DNA of 64,000 bases from Paenibacillus faecis (GCF_008084145.1 NZ_VSDO01000002.1:62001-126000), one strand, 5' to 3'. Positions 8,152 through 17,291 are shown, counted from the first letter of the stretch. The notes: a model not told the origin generated them from the sequence alone. Numbers and translations are program-made.

Positions 8152-9156
8152 ATGGTTTATACGGCAAGCGACGATCGTTATGAATCTATGAAATATAACC
8201 GGGTAGGCCGCTCGGGTCTGAAACTGCCGGCCATTTCGCTGGGGCTGTGGCATAACTTCGGCGGCGTCAATTCGTTTGAGAACGGCCGGGAAATGCTGCG
8301 CCGCGCATTTGATCTGGGCATCACGCATTTTGACCTCGCGAATAATTACGGGCCTCCTCCAGGATCTGCCGAGGAGATGTTCGGCCAGATGTTGAAGAAG
8401 GACTTCGCTCCTTACCGGGACGAACTGGTGATTTCGACGAAAGCGGGTTACTACATGTGGCCGGGGCCTTACGGTGAATGGGGTTCCCGCAAATATTTGA
8501 TCTCCAGCCTGGATCAGAGCCTGAAACGGATGGGACTGGATTATGTGGATATTTTCTATTCCCACAGACCGGATCCGGAGACTCCGCTGGAGGAGACCAT
8601 GATGGCGCTGGATCAGATCGTGCGGTCGGGGAAAGCGCTGTACGTCGGTATTTCCAGTTATTCGGCCGAGCAGACCGCGGAAGCGTGCCGCATTCTGAAA
8701 GAATTGGGCACACCGCTGTTAATCCACCAGCCGAGCTACTCGATGCTGGAGCGCTGGATCGAGAACGGACTCCAGGATGTGCTGGATGAGAACGGCGTCG
8801 GCAGCATCGCCTTCTGTCCGTTGGCTCAAGGGCTGCTGACGAACAAATATCTGAACGGCATTCCGGAGGACTCCCGGGCGAAGAGCTCCACGGGCTTCCT
8901 CAAGGAAGAGCAGATCACGCCGGAAACGCTGCGCAAAGTAAGGGCATTGAATCAAATGGCCGCGGCCCGCGGGCAAAGTCTTGCGCAATTTGCCCTCGCT
9001 TGGGTGCTTCGCGGAGGCCGGGTCACTTCCGCCCTGATCGGGGCCAGCCGGGTGGGCCAAATCGAGGAGAACGTTCAGGCGTTGAACAAGCTGGACTTTA
9101 CCGAGGAAGAGCTGTCCCGGATCGAGACGATTCTGAATACGAACGGGGATCATTAA
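8152..9156 (+). CDS. gpr: Aldo/keto reductase, L-glyceraldehyde 3-phosphate reductase type
   Basis: A 334-residue protein aligning end to end with E. coli YghZ (Gpr, also called MgrA), an NADPH-dependent reductase that detoxifies L-glyceraldehyde 3-phosphate and methylglyoxal. The AKR signatures are visible: the catalytic Asp and Tyr in FDLANNYGPPPGSAEE, the Lys in STKAGYYMWPGPYG, the His in YSHRPDP, and the cofactor loop near ALIGASRVGQIEENVQALN. The ATG at 8152 follows GGGAAGGATGGG. It stands alone between a repeat zone and a hairpin shared with the convergent AraC gene. The natural substrate here is inferred from the family only. Confidence 0.88.
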   Translation: MVYTASDDRYESMKYNRVGRSGLKLPAISLGLWHNFGGVNSFENGREMLRRAFDLGITHFDLANNYGPPPGSAEEMFGQMLKKDFAPYRDELVISTKAGYYMWPGPYGEWGSRKYLISSLDQSLKRMGLDYVDIFYSHRPDPETPLEETMMALDQIVRSGKALYVGISSYSAEQTAEACRILKELGTPLLIHQPSYSMLERWIENGLQDVLDENGVGSIAFCPLAQGLLTNKYLNGIPEDSRAKSSTGFLKEEQITPETLRKVRALNQMAAARGQSLAQFALAWVLRGGRVTSALIGASRVGQIEENVQALNKLDFTEEELSRIETILNTNGDH

Positions 9157-9181
9157 TTGAGGGCGTAGGGCCGAGATTCGA

Positions 9182-9279
9182 TTCGCTCGGTTCACTCGAT
9201 CTCTTCGAACACGCGATCTACTCGATCTACTCGATCTCTTCGATTCACTCGGTCCACCCGATCCCTTCGGTCCACCCGG
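9182..9279. repeat. 9-bp degenerate tandem repeat, eleven units
   Basis: Units such as TTCACTCGA, TCTACTCGA and TCCACCCGG follow one another from 9182, with a single 8-bp unit at 9209-9216. They end just before the hairpin at 9299-9341. No coding role is seen. Confidence 0.75.
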
Positions 9280-9298
9280 TCGAAATTAAGCTACGGGA

Positions 9299-9345
9299 GC
9301 ACCCCCATCCTCCAGCCGGTTTACGGAGAGGTGGGGGTGATTTTG
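9299..9345 (+). terminator. Hairpin between the convergent gpr and araC-like genes
   Basis: CACCCCCATCCTCC pairs with GGAGAGGTGGGGGTG; on the plus strand ATTTTGTTGT follows. It overlaps the 3' end of the convergent AraC-type gene. The T-tract is imperfect, so the termination strength is uncertain. Confidence 0.5.
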
Positions 9346-10202
9346 TTGTGCGGCCCGCCGGGGGCGTTCTTCCTGTACTCGCTCGGTGATTCCCCGTGAA
9401 AACGCCGGAATTGGCGGGAAAAATACAGCGCGTCCGCCATGCCCACGGAGGCGGCGATTTGCTCGATCGACAGCTCGGGGCGTTCGCGGAGCAACTGCCG
9501 GGATTTGTCGATCCGCAGCTTCAGCAAATAGGTCACGGGAGACAGCCCGGTTTCCTTCTTGAATATGCGGGACAAATAGGCGCGGTTATATCCTAAACTT
9601 GCGCACATCTGCTCGATCGACATGGGGTGCGCGTATTGGCTGGACATATAATGAATCATTTGCTTGACGATGCGCTGGACCCCGGTTTCGCCCGCCGGAA
9701 GACCGGATTCCAGCACGAGTTTCTCCTCCGCTTCGGCCATGATCAAATACAGGCAGCCGAGCGAGGCGAGATGGGAGCTCGGCTTCTTGCTGCGGAACGC
9801 CTGCAGCACGGATTCCAGCAGCAGCGGAATCCGGCTCGCCTCGCCCGAGCGGAAGACCGGAAGCTTGGGGGTAAAGCCTGCGCGCGCGATCAGCGATTGC
9901 GCTTTTTCGCCGGAAAAGGCGATCCAACGGTAGCCCCAGGGATCGTCATTATCCGAGGCGTAGCTTACCAACTGGTCGGGCTGGATGAGAAAGCAGTCGC
10001 CCTGGCTGAGATCGTAGTGGGCGAATTCCGTCCGGAAGCTCCCTTTTCCGCGTTCGACAAAATGCAGAAGATAATAATCGTATACCTTGGGGCCCAGGCG
10101 GTGCTCGGCCATCGTCTGGCTTTCGCCGGCAAAAAGCACATAGAGGCCATGCATTTCGCTCGTTTCCGGGTTGGCCGCGGCACTGTAAGTTTTCTCGGGC
10201 AT
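9321..10202 (-). CDS. AraC-family transcriptional regulator, next to galKET
   Basis: A 293-residue regulator. An N-terminal cupin-like sensor domain (about residues 15-150, with YLLHFVERGKGSFRTE) is followed by two helix-turn-helix units near the C-terminus: SIEQMCASLGYNRAYLSRIF and SIEQIAASVGMADALYFSRQ. The latter is the AraC/XylS signature. The ATG at 10202 follows GAGAGGAGTG. It is divergent from galK with 129 bp between the starts, so control of the galactose operon in response to a sugar is the natural guess, but this is inference from position only. Its stop lies inside the hairpin shared with gpr. Confidence 0.85.
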   Translation of the reverse strand: MPEKTYSAAANPETSEMHGLYVLFAGESQTMAEHRLGPKVYDYYLLHFVERGKGSFRTEFAHYDLSQGDCFLIQPDQLVSYASDNDDPWGYRWIAFSGEKAQSLIARAGFTPKLPVFRSGEASRIPLLLESVLQAFRSKKPSSHLASLGCLYLIMAEAEEKLVLESGLPAGETGVQRIVKQMIHYMSSQYAHPMSIEQMCASLGYNRAYLSRIFKKETGLSPVTYLLKLRIDKSRQLLRERPELSIEQIAASVGMADALYFSRQFRRFHGESPSEYRKNAPGGPHNKITPTSP

Positions 10203-10267
10203 CGAAACACTCCTCTCGGCTCAGGTCACATATGTCCATATTATTCTCGCATAGTTGCATTATCAAA

Positions 10268-10288
10268 AACAAGCGTTTTCTTTATACT
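10268..10288 (+). promoter_or_regulatory. galKET promoter -10 box with overlapping cre-like site
   Basis: TATACT at 10283-10288 is a good -10 box without a good -35 box at 17 bp, as is common for AraC-activated promoters. Directly upstream AACAAGCGTTTTCT (10268-10281) matches the cre consensus at 11 of 14 positions (the leading TG is missing), placing a possible CcpA site where RNA polymerase would bind. Confidence 0.4.
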
Positions 10289-10331
10289 AGGTACAAGAAG
10301 TTAAGATTCCATGAAGATGGGGTGCAGGCGA

Positions 10332-11510
10332 ATGAAAAAGCAGGAAATGGAACAATTGTTTATATCGCGTTGCGGAGGGAGCGACGAGGGTGTACGTATC
10401 TTTAACGCGCCCGGACGCGTCAACCTGATCGGCGAGCATATCGATTATAACGGAGGCTATGTGCTCCCGGCCGCCCTGGAGTTCGGAACGACGCTGGCCG
10501 TCCGGAAGAGAGCCGACCAAAAAGTGACATTTGCATCAAGTAATTTGCCTTATACGGCGGAAATCGGACTGGACGATCTGGGCAAAGAGAAAACCGGCGA
10601 ATGGGTGGATTATCCGATCGGGGTGATCGTGGAACTCGGCAAGAAGGGAATTCGTTTAACGAGCGGCTATGACTTATTCTTCCACGGGGAAATCCCTAAC
10701 GGCGCCGGCTTGTCTTCCTCGGCCTCGATCGAGGTGGTGACCGCATACGCGCTGTTGTCCATGGAAGGCCAACCGACGGATAAGGTGGAGATCGCCGTGC
10801 TGTCCCAAAAAGCGGAAAACCAGTACGTGGGGGTTAACAGCGGCATTATGGACCAATTCGCCGTTTCGAACGGCGCGCGGGATCATGCGATCCTGCTGAT
10901 GTGCGACACGCTCGAATATAAGCTGGTTCCGTTCCGGACCGGAGCTTACAAGCTGATTATCGGCAATACGAACAAACGAAGAGGGCTGGTGGATTCCGCT
11001 TATAACGAGCGTCGTGAACAATGCGATGCCGCCTTGCGCATCGTCCAGCAGGAGGAGCCGGAAATTCAGTATCTCGCTCATTTGAAGCCGGAACGCTTCG
11101 AAGAGCTTCGCGACAGTTTCGCGGACGAAGTGTTGTTGAAACGGGCGAAGCATGTCGTGGAGGAGAACGCCCGCGTATTGCAATCGGTGGACGCGCTCAG
11201 CGCCAACGACCTGACGGCATTCGGCAAGCTGATGAACGATTCCCATGACTCGCTTCGCGATCTTTACGAAGTAAGCTGCGAAGAGCTGGACGTGATGGTG
11301 GAAGAAGCCCGGAAAATCGAAGGCACCTTAGGCTCGCGGATGACGGGGGCAGGCTTCGGGGGATGTACGGTTTCCCTGGTGCATGAGGATGCGGTGGAGC
11401 GGTTTGTTCAGGAAGTCGGAGCGGCTTATCTGGAGCGTACGGGTCTTAAAGGCGATTTCTATGTATGCGGCGTCGGCAACGGCGTTCATGAGATGAAGGG
11501 AGAGGTTTAA
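10332..11510 (+). CDS. galK: Galactokinase
   Basis: A 392-residue GHMP kinase that phosphorylates galactose to galactose 1-phosphate, the first step of the Leloir pathway. The substrate signature is APGRVNLIGEHIDYNGGYV near the N-terminus; the ATP-binding loop is PNGAGLSSSAS; the third GHMP motif is RMTGAGFGGCTVSL. An in-frame ATG at 10311 exists, but the ATG at 10332 (MKKQEMEQLF) fits the family length better. Its stop is one base before the galE ATG, so the genes are translationally coupled. It is the first gene of galKET. Confidence 0.93.
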   Translation: MKKQEMEQLFISRCGGSDEGVRIFNAPGRVNLIGEHIDYNGGYVLPAALEFGTTLAVRKRADQKVTFASSNLPYTAEIGLDDLGKEKTGEWVDYPIGVIVELGKKGIRLTSGYDLFFHGEIPNGAGLSSSASIEVVTAYALLSMEGQPTDKVEIAVLSQKAENQYVGVNSGIMDQFAVSNGARDHAILLMCDTLEYKLVPFRTGAYKLIIGNTNKRRGLVDSAYNERREQCDAALRIVQQEEPEIQYLAHLKPERFEELRDSFADEVLLKRAKHVVEENARVLQSVDALSANDLTAFGKLMNDSHDSLRDLYEVSCEELDVMVEEARKIEGTLGSRMTGAGFGGCTVSLVHEDAVERFVQEVGAAYLERTGLKGDFYVCGVGNGVHEMKGEV

Positions 11511-11511
11511 T

Positions 11512-12501
11512 ATGGCGATCCTGGTAACGGGCGGAGCGGGATATATCGGTTCTCATACGGTGGCGGAGCTGCTGGATCAAGGCAAAGAGGTTGTGGTGAT
11601 CGACAACCTGCTGACCGGCCATAAGGAGGCGCTGCTCGGCGGAAAATTTTACGAGGGCGACCTGCGCGACAAAGCGCTGCTTGCCAAGCTGTTTGCGGAG
11701 AACGACATCGAAGCGGTCATTCATTTTGCCGCCAGTTCCCTGGTCGGGGAAAGCATGAAAGACCCGGTAAAATATTTCGATAACAACGTTTACGGAACCT
11801 TGTGTCTGCTCGAAGCGATGGACCAGGCCGGCGTGCGCAGCATCGTGTTCTCGTCGACGGCGGCGACGTATGGCGAGCCGGACAAGGTGCCGATCGAAGA
11901 GACCGATGCGACCCACCCGGCCAATGTTTACGGGGAAACGAAGCTGACGATGGAACGGATGATGGCCTGGTTTGACCAGGTTCTGGGCATCAAATACGTG
12001 TCCCTGCGTTATTTCAATGCCGCCGGCGCGCACGAAAGCGGCAAGATCGGCGAGGATCACCGGCCGGAAAGCCACTTGATCCCGTTGATTCTGCAAACCG
12101 CGCTGGGACAGCGTCCATCCATCCAGGTGTTCGGCGACGACTACAATACGCCGGACGGAACCTGCGTCCGCGATTATATCCACGTGAGCGATTTGGCGGA
12201 TGCGCATCTTCGCGCGGTCGATCACCTGATGAAGGGCGGCGACAGCGAGGTTTTCAATCTGGGGAACGGTCAAGGCTTCTCGGTCAAAGAGGTCATCGCC
12301 AAGGTCAAGGAAGTGACCGGCCGCGATTTCCCGGTGGTCGTCAGCCCGCGTCGCGAGGGAGATCCCGCCGTGCTGATCGCCTCCTCGGACAAGGCCAGAT
12401 CGGTGCTCGGCTGGCAGCCGAAGCGCAACAAGCTCGATGATATTATCCGCAGCGCCTGGGAATGGCATCTACATCACCCCGACGGCTACGGCGACAAATA
12501 A
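11512..12501 (+). CDS. galE: UDP-glucose 4-epimerase
   Basis: A 329-residue short-chain dehydrogenase-type epimerase that interconverts UDP-galactose and UDP-glucose. The NAD site is VTGGAGYIGSH at the N-terminus; the catalytic Ser is in FSSTAATYGE; the Tyr and Lys are in YGETK; and RYFNAAGAH matches the family. It supplies the UDP-glucose needed by GalT and UDP-galactose for surface sugars. It is the second gene of the operon, one base after galK and 13 nt before galT. The length is normal and nothing unusual is seen. Confidence 0.95.
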   Translation: MAILVTGGAGYIGSHTVAELLDQGKEVVVIDNLLTGHKEALLGGKFYEGDLRDKALLAKLFAENDIEAVIHFAASSLVGESMKDPVKYFDNNVYGTLCLLEAMDQAGVRSIVFSSTAATYGEPDKVPIEETDATHPANVYGETKLTMERMMAWFDQVLGIKYVSLRYFNAAGAHESGKIGEDHRPESHLIPLILQTALGQRPSIQVFGDDYNTPDGTCVRDYIHVSDLADAHLRAVDHLMKGGDSEVFNLGNGQGFSVKEVIAKVKEVTGRDFPVVVSPRREGDPAVLIASSDKARSVLGWQPKRNKLDDIIRSAWEWHLHHPDGYGDK

Positions 12502-12514
12502 GGAGTGAGGAACT

Positions 12515-14092
12515 GTGGAAGCTGAAGTGATGCAAAGACAGGATGCGCAATATGCGATCGAACGGCTGATCCACTATGCCCTGGAGCAAGGCATGATCGA
12601 CTGGTACGATCTGGACTATTCTCGGAACCGGCTGCTGGAGCTGTTCGGCTTCGACGAACCTTTCGCCGGGAAAATCGAGGAAGAGCCGCTTGCGGGGCCG
12701 CAGGAGCCGCTTAACAAGCTGATCGATTACGGTCTTGCCATCGGTCTGATCCCCGAGGACAGCGATACCTACCGAGATTTGCTGGACGCCCGCATCATGG
12801 GCCTGTTGATGCCGCGCCCTTCGGAGACGATTGCGCAGTTCCGTCAAACGGCGGAGAGCCGGGGCATTCAAGCGGCCACGGACGAGTTTTACAAATTGTC
12901 GGTAACGAGCAATTATATCCGGATGGATCGCGTGGCGCAAAATATTTACTGGACTCAGCCCACCGGCTTCGGCGATATGGAGATTACGATCAATCTGTCC
13001 AAACCGGAGAAAAATCCGAAGGAAATCGCCATGGCCAAGCTGCTTCCGCCGCCGGTTTATCCGAAATGCCAGCTGTGCCGGGAGAACGTCGGCTATGCGG
13101 GACGGCTCAACCATCCGGCCCGGCAGAACCTGCGGGTGATTCCGCTCGAGCTGAACGGCGAGCCGTGGCTGTTCCAATATTCGCCGTACGTGTATTATAA
13201 CGAGCACTGTATCGTCTTCCATCACGATCACGTACCGATGAAGCTCACCAAGGAGACGTTCAAACGGCTGCTTGATTTCACGGGGCGTTTCCCGCATTAT
13301 TTCATCGGTTCGAATGCGGATCTGCCGATCGTCGGCGGCTCGATTCTGACGCATGACCATTTCCAGGGCGGCCGGCACACGTTCCCGCTGGAGAAGGCTC
13401 CGATCGTGGCTTCGTTCCGCCATCCGGGCTTTGCCGGCGTAACGGCGAGCCTGGTCCATTGGCCGATGTCGGTGCTGCGGTTGAGCGCAGAGGATCCGGC
13501 CGTGCTGCTGGAGGCGGCGGACGACCTGTACGAGAAATGGAAGGCGTATAGCGATCCGGCGGCGGATATTCTCGCCTTCAGTGAAAGCGACGGTTCCCGG
13601 GTTCCGCACAATACCGTCACGCCGATCGTCCGCCGCAGTGCGGACGGCGGCTACGAGATGGATATCGTGCTGCGCAACAACCGAACGAACGAGGAACACC
13701 CGGAAGGGATATTCCACCCTCATCGGGAGATGCACCATATCAAGAAAGAGAACATCGGCTTGATTGAGGTGATGGGACTGGCGATTTTGCCGGGACGCCT
13801 GAAACAGGAACTGGCCGATATCGCCGGGATCTTGAGCGGGGATAACGAAATTCGGGAGCGGGCGTTTTCCACAGATGGAGTCGATCCGCTATCCGTGCAC
13901 GCTTCTTGGATCGGCGAGCTGATCGAACGCCATGGGACGAAACTCGAACCGGAACAAGCGGAAGCGTTGCTGCGGGAAGAGGTCGGCGGCAAGTTTGCGG
14001 AAATTTTGGGCCATGCCGGCGTGTTCAAGGTGAGCGAAGAAGGCCGGGAAGCTTTCCGTCGCTTTATCCGGTCGGCGGGCTACCTGGAATAG
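12515..14092 (+). CDS. galT: UDP-glucose--hexose-1-phosphate uridylyltransferase, class 2
   Basis: A 525-residue class 2 GalT, the long form of Firmicutes, which transfers UMP from UDP-glucose to galactose 1-phosphate. The nucleotidyl-transfer histidine cluster is in THDHFQGGRHTFPLEKAP, and FIGSNADLPIVGGS precedes it. The N-terminal 150 residues are the helical extension found only in class 2 enzymes. It starts at GTG 12515, 7-9 nt after AAGGAG. It is the last gene of galKET, closed by a strong terminator at 14115-14156. Confidence 0.93.
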   Translation: MEAEVMQRQDAQYAIERLIHYALEQGMIDWYDLDYSRNRLLELFGFDEPFAGKIEEEPLAGPQEPLNKLIDYGLAIGLIPEDSDTYRDLLDARIMGLLMPRPSETIAQFRQTAESRGIQAATDEFYKLSVTSNYIRMDRVAQNIYWTQPTGFGDMEITINLSKPEKNPKEIAMAKLLPPPVYPKCQLCRENVGYAGRLNHPARQNLRVIPLELNGEPWLFQYSPYVYYNEHCIVFHHDHVPMKLTKETFKRLLDFTGRFPHYFIGSNADLPIVGGSILTHDHFQGGRHTFPLEKAPIVASFRHPGFAGVTASLVHWPMSVLRLSAEDPAVLLEAADDLYEKWKAYSDPAADILAFSESDGSRVPHNTVTPIVRRSADGGYEMDIVLRNNRTNEEHPEGIFHPHREMHHIKKENIGLIEVMGLAILPGRLKQELADIAGILSGDNEIRERAFSTDGVDPLSVHASWIGELIERHGTKLEPEQAEALLREEVGGKFAEILGHAGVFKVSEEGREAFRRFIRSAGYLE

Positions 14093-14114
14093 GTGTACAT
14101 GGTCGGTTATAATC

Positions 14115-14156
14115 GCGGACTGCAAAGGATGGTTTGCCTTTGCAGTCCGCTTTTTT
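14115..14156 (+). terminator. Terminator of galKET
   Basis: Perfect 14-bp stem reading GCGGACTGCAAAGG and its complement around an eight-base loop, followed by TTTTTTC. Confidence 0.9.
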
Positions 14157-14190
14157 CATTCCCACTGATGGAAGACGTCCCTGTGCGGTA

Positions 14191-14199
14191 TGCTATAAT
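14191..14199 (+). promoter_or_regulatory. Extended -10 promoter of the mscS-like gene
   Basis: TGC-TATAAT (14191-14199) is a full extended -10 element; no good -35 box is seen. Transcription would begin only a few bases before the ribosome site at 14212, giving a very short leader. Confidence 0.5.
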
Positions 14200-14239
14200 A
14201 ATGATTTAGCCAAAGGGGGTGCGTTCAATTATTGAGAGT

Positions 14240-15331
14240 ATGGAATGGCTGTTTTCGGGGCCGTCCGAAGGCGTAAAATGGCGGGACATTTTGATTTCGT
14301 TCGGCATTTTGGCGGGGACTTTGTTTCTGGCCAAGCCGTTAAGCCGGGCTCTTTTCTATCTGGTCGAACGCCGATTTCATCCCGAGGAGAGCCATATCGA
14401 CTGGTCGAAATCGTTTCGGAAACCCGTTCAATTTATTCTGCTGATCACGGGAACTTATATCGCCGCCTATTATCTGATGCACGGTCATCCCGCCTTGATG
14501 TATTGGATTAACCGGTCATTCCGATCCCTCGGGATTATCGCCGCGGGTTGGGGGCTTTACAGGGTCTCGGCTTCCTCCTCGGTGTTGCTGGAGGGCATGA
14601 GCCGTAAAATCGGTCTTGACGAGTCCAGCATGCTGATTCCTTTTTTGTCCAAAGTGGTCCGGTTTGTCGTCATACTGCTTATCATTATCGCGGTTGGGAC
14701 GGAGTGGGGCTTTAACATCAACGGGCTGGCCGCCGGCCTGGGATTGGGAAGCCTTGCCGTCGCTTTGGCGGCCAAGGAAACGCTCGGCAATATATTGGGC
14801 GGGATCGTTATTATAGCGGAAAAGCCGTTTTCGCGCGGGGACTGGATCATGACGCCGACGGTGGAAGGAATTGTGGAAGACATTACCTTCCGCAGTTCCA
14901 GAATACGGACGTTCGCCGATTCGCTGGTCACGGTGCCTAACGCAACGCTGGCGGATCAGCCGATTACGAATTGGAGCAGGATGGGCAAACGCAGGGTGAC
15001 CTTTACGTTGAACGCAGCGCTGGAGTCGGACCGCACCGGCCTGGAGAACGCTGTAAAGCGACTGGAAGACATGCTGAGAAGCGATCCCGACATTGATCCT
15101 CAGATGATTATGGTCAGGTTCACCGAATTTCGGGAAAGCAGTCTTGGCATTTTCTTTTATTATTTCACCAAGTCCACGGTATGGGCCGAGCATCTGGCGG
15201 TACGGCAGCGGATAAATCTGGCGATCCTGCGGATTTTGGAAGAAGAAGGAGTACGTCTCGCCTATCCGACCCAGCGCATATTCACGGCCGAAGAGGAGAA
15301 GCAGGCCGTATTTACATACGGCGAATCTTGA
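14240..15331 (+). CDS. MscS-family mechanosensitive ion channel
   Basis: A protein of about 363 residues in the small-conductance mechanosensitive channel family. It has about four to five transmembrane helices and ends with the soluble beta and alpha-beta domains. The pore helix is glycine/alanine rich (NINGLAAGLGLGSLAVALAA), followed by KETLGNILGGIVII and KPFSRGDWI. Such channels open on osmotic downshock. The start is unclear: the best ribosome site, AAAGGGGGTG at 14212-14221, points at an ATT at 14228, the GTG at 14219 overlaps that site, and the first good ATG is at 14240, which I use. It is a single gene with its own promoter. Confidence 0.85.
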   Translation: MEWLFSGPSEGVKWRDILISFGILAGTLFLAKPLSRALFYLVERRFHPEESHIDWSKSFRKPVQFILLITGTYIAAYYLMHGHPALMYWINRSFRSLGIIAAGWGLYRVSASSSVLLEGMSRKIGLDESSMLIPFLSKVVRFVVILLIIIAVGTEWGFNINGLAAGLGLGSLAVALAAKETLGNILGGIVIIAEKPFSRGDWIMTPTVEGIVEDITFRSSRIRTFADSLVTVPNATLADQPITNWSRMGKRRVTFTLNAALESDRTGLENAVKRLEDMLRSDPDIDPQMIMVRFTEFRESSLGIFFYYFTKSTVWAEHLAVRQRINLAILRILEEEGVRLAYPTQRIFTAEEEKQAVFTYGES

Positions 15332-15340
15332 TCCAAGCGT

Positions 15341-15370
15341 TTGTTTTAACGCCTGAAACGGCAGTATAAT
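15341..15370 (+). promoter_or_regulatory. Sigma-A promoter of yugJ
   Basis: TTGTTT (15341-15346), 18-bp spacer, TATAAT (15365-15370), 48 bp before the start codon. Confidence 0.6.
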
Positions 15371-15417
15371 CAGAGTGTTATGCTGCATTTAAATTCAAAC
15401 TAGGAGGGCGTCGAAAC

Positions 15418-16581
15418 ATGGAGCGTTTTCAATTTCATAATCCGACCAAGCTGATCTTCGGCAAGGACCAATTGCCTGCCTTGAAGGAGGAAGTCCCGCG
15501 TTACGGCCGTAAGGTTTTGCTTGTCTACGGGGGCGGAAGCATCAAGCGGAGCGGTCTCTATGACAGAGTGATGGCGCTGCTTCAGGAAATCGGTGCGGAA
15601 GTGACCGAGCTTTCGGGGGTGGAGCCGAATCCGCGTCTGTCCACGGTGCATCGCGGCGTGGAGCTGTGCAAGAGCAAGGGAATCGAATTGGTGCTGGCCG
15701 TGGGCGGCGGAAGTGTGCTGGACTGCTCGAAGGCGATTGCGGTAGGCGCGAAATATGACGGCGACATGTGGGATTTTGCGGAGCGAAAAGCCGCACCTCA
15801 GGCTGCGCTGCCATTGGGAACGGTGCTGACGATGGCGGCGACCGGTTCGGAAATGAACGGAAGTTCGGTCATCTCCAACGAAGCGACCCAGGAAAAGCTC
15901 GGTTGGGGCAGCAAACTCGCTTATCCCGCTTTTTCGATTCTGGAGCCGGAAAACACGGTAACGCTGCCGAAGGATCAGACCGTCTACGGCATGGTGGATA
16001 TTATGTCTCATGTGTTTGAACATTACTTTCACAAAGAGACGAATACTCCGGTGCAAGACGGCTTCTGCGAGACGATTCTTCGCACGGTGATCGAAACGGC
16101 TCCGAAGCTGATCGCCGATCTGGAAAATACCGAACATCGCGCAACGATTCTGTACTGCGGCACGATGGCGCTGAACGGCGTACTTAACATGGGACTGTCC
16201 GGGGATTGGGCGACCCACAATATCGAGCACGCGGTGTCCGCGGTTTACGATATCCCGCATGGCGGCGGGTTGGCTATTCTGTTCCCGAACTGGATGAAGC
16301 ATGTGATGCATCACGACCTTGCCCGCTTCAAACGGCTGGCGATCAACGTGTTCGATGTGGATCCGGCGGGAAAAAGCGATCAGGCCATCGCCGAAGAAGG
16401 TATCGACCGGCTTCGCGCGTTCTGGAATTCCATCGGGGCGCCGAGCCGGCTTGCCGACTATTCCATCGATGACAGTAAGCTGGAACTGATGGCCGACAAA
16501 GCGGTCCGCTTCGGACCGTTCGGTAATTTTGCCCGCCTTGAAAAACAGGATGTACTGGAGATTTACAAACGGTCTCTGTAG
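15418..16581 (+). CDS. yugJ: Iron-containing alcohol dehydrogenase, butanol dehydrogenase type
   Basis: A 387-residue type III alcohol dehydrogenase of the same length as B. subtilis YugJ and alike throughout. The NAD(P)-binding region includes [14 protein letters not shown] and [15 protein letters not shown]. The metal ligands come from the histidines in [10 protein letters not shown] and DIPHGGGLA, with an upstream Asp. Members reduce aldehydes such as butyraldehyde with NADPH or NADH; the substrate here is not defined. The ATG follows AGGAGGGCGTCG. It is monocistronic, with a promoter at 15341 and a terminator at 16599. Confidence 0.9.
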   Translation: MERFQFHNPTKLIFGKDQLPALKEEVPRYGRKVLLVYGGGSIKRSGLYDRVMALLQEIGAEVTELSGVEPNPRLSTVHRGVELCKSKGIELVLAVGGGSVLDCSKAIAVGAKYDGDMWDFAERKAAPQAALPLGTVLTMAATGSEMNGSSVISNEATQEKLGWGSKLAYPAFSILEPENTVTLPKDQTVYGMVDIMSHVFEHYFHKETNTPVQDGFCETILRTVIETAPKLIADLENTEHRATILYCGTMALNGVLNMGLSGDWATHNIEHAVSAVYDIPHGGGLAILFPNWMKHVMHHDLARFKRLAINVFDVDPAGKSDQAIAEEGIDRLRAFWNSIGAPSRLADYSIDDSKLELMADKAVRFGPFGNFARLEKQDVLEIYKRSL

Positions 16582-16598
16582 CTGGAATAAACCTTTTA

Positions 16599-16632
16599 GC
16601 GCCTCTCTTGGATTTCCAAGGGAGGCGTTTTT
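16599..16632 (+). terminator. Terminator of yugJ
   Basis: GCGCCTCTCTTGG pairs with CCAAGGGAGGCG around a short loop (one wobble pair), followed by a run of five T. Confidence 0.85.
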
Positions 16633-16654
16633 CTGTAAAAGGAAGGAAAAAAAC

Positions 16655-16680
16655 TGCAACATTGTCGAATATAAAACGTA
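16655..16680 (+). promoter_or_regulatory. Sigma-W-type (ECF) promoter of yuaF-floT
   Basis: TGCAAC (16655-16660), exactly 16 bp, CGTA (16677-16680), matching the sigma-W consensus TGAAAC-N16-CGTA. In B. subtilis the yuaF-floT-yuaI operon is a known sigma-W target, so promoter and gene identity agree. Confidence 0.7.
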
Positions 16681-16730
16681 ACCACATACATAGGGATTTG
16701 AGTTATAGCTGAACAAAAGGGGGGGATGAA

Positions 16731-17291
16731 TTGGAGGTTTTGTTCTGGAGCTGTTTTGTAGGCGGTGCGCTCTTCGCCTTAATCAGTACAATCCTGGGCG
16801 ATTTGGTCGGAAGCTGGCTGGAAGGGATGTTTGACGCCTTCTCCGCGGATTTTCTGAAACCGGTGGTTACGGCTTCGGCGGTCACGACCTTCGGCGGCGC
16901 GGGGATTCTGCTCGACCGCTACACGGGAATGGGGAATGCCGGGGTTATAATTATGGCTGTTCTCATCGCAATCGCCTTATCCGCACTGATTTACTTCGCC
17001 TACGTGAAACCGATGGAAAACAGCGAAAACTCAATCGGCTACTCTCATACCGAACTTCCCGGCAAGCTGGGGGAGGTCACCGTGCCGATCCCGTCCAAGG
17101 GGTACGGCGAGATTATGGTGAAGTTCGTTTCCGGCAATACGCTGCATACGGCGGCAAGTTGGGACCACCGCGATATCCCCGCGGGAACCCTGGTGGTTGT
17201 TGTCGATGCGAAGGACGGCGTCGTCCACGTATCGGAGTTCGAAGAACACAATCTAACACGAGGAGATGATGTGATTGGAAAACATGCCTGA
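16731..17291 (+). CDS. yuaF: NfeD-like membrane protein, flotillin partner
   Basis: A 186-residue protein with two or three transmembrane helices in the first 95 residues (one is VIIMAVLIAIALSALIYFAY) and a C-terminal OB-fold (about 110-180) with KLGEVTVPIPSKGYGEI and PAGTLVVVVDAKDGVV, as in the NfeD family. In B. subtilis YuaF works beside flotillin in membrane fluidity domains. It starts at TTG 16731, placed after AAAAGGGGGGGATGAA. The 3' end overlaps the floT start by 17 bases, so the two are coupled. It is under the sigma-W-type promoter at 16655. Confidence 0.85.
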   Translation: MEVLFWSCFVGGALFALISTILGDLVGSWLEGMFDAFSADFLKPVVTASAVTTFGGAGILLDRYTGMGNAGVIIMAVLIAIALSALIYFAYVKPMENSENSIGYSHTELPGKLGEVTVPIPSKGYGEIMVKFVSGNTLHTAASWDHRDIPAGTLVVVVDAKDGVVHVSEFEEHNLTRGDDVIGKHA

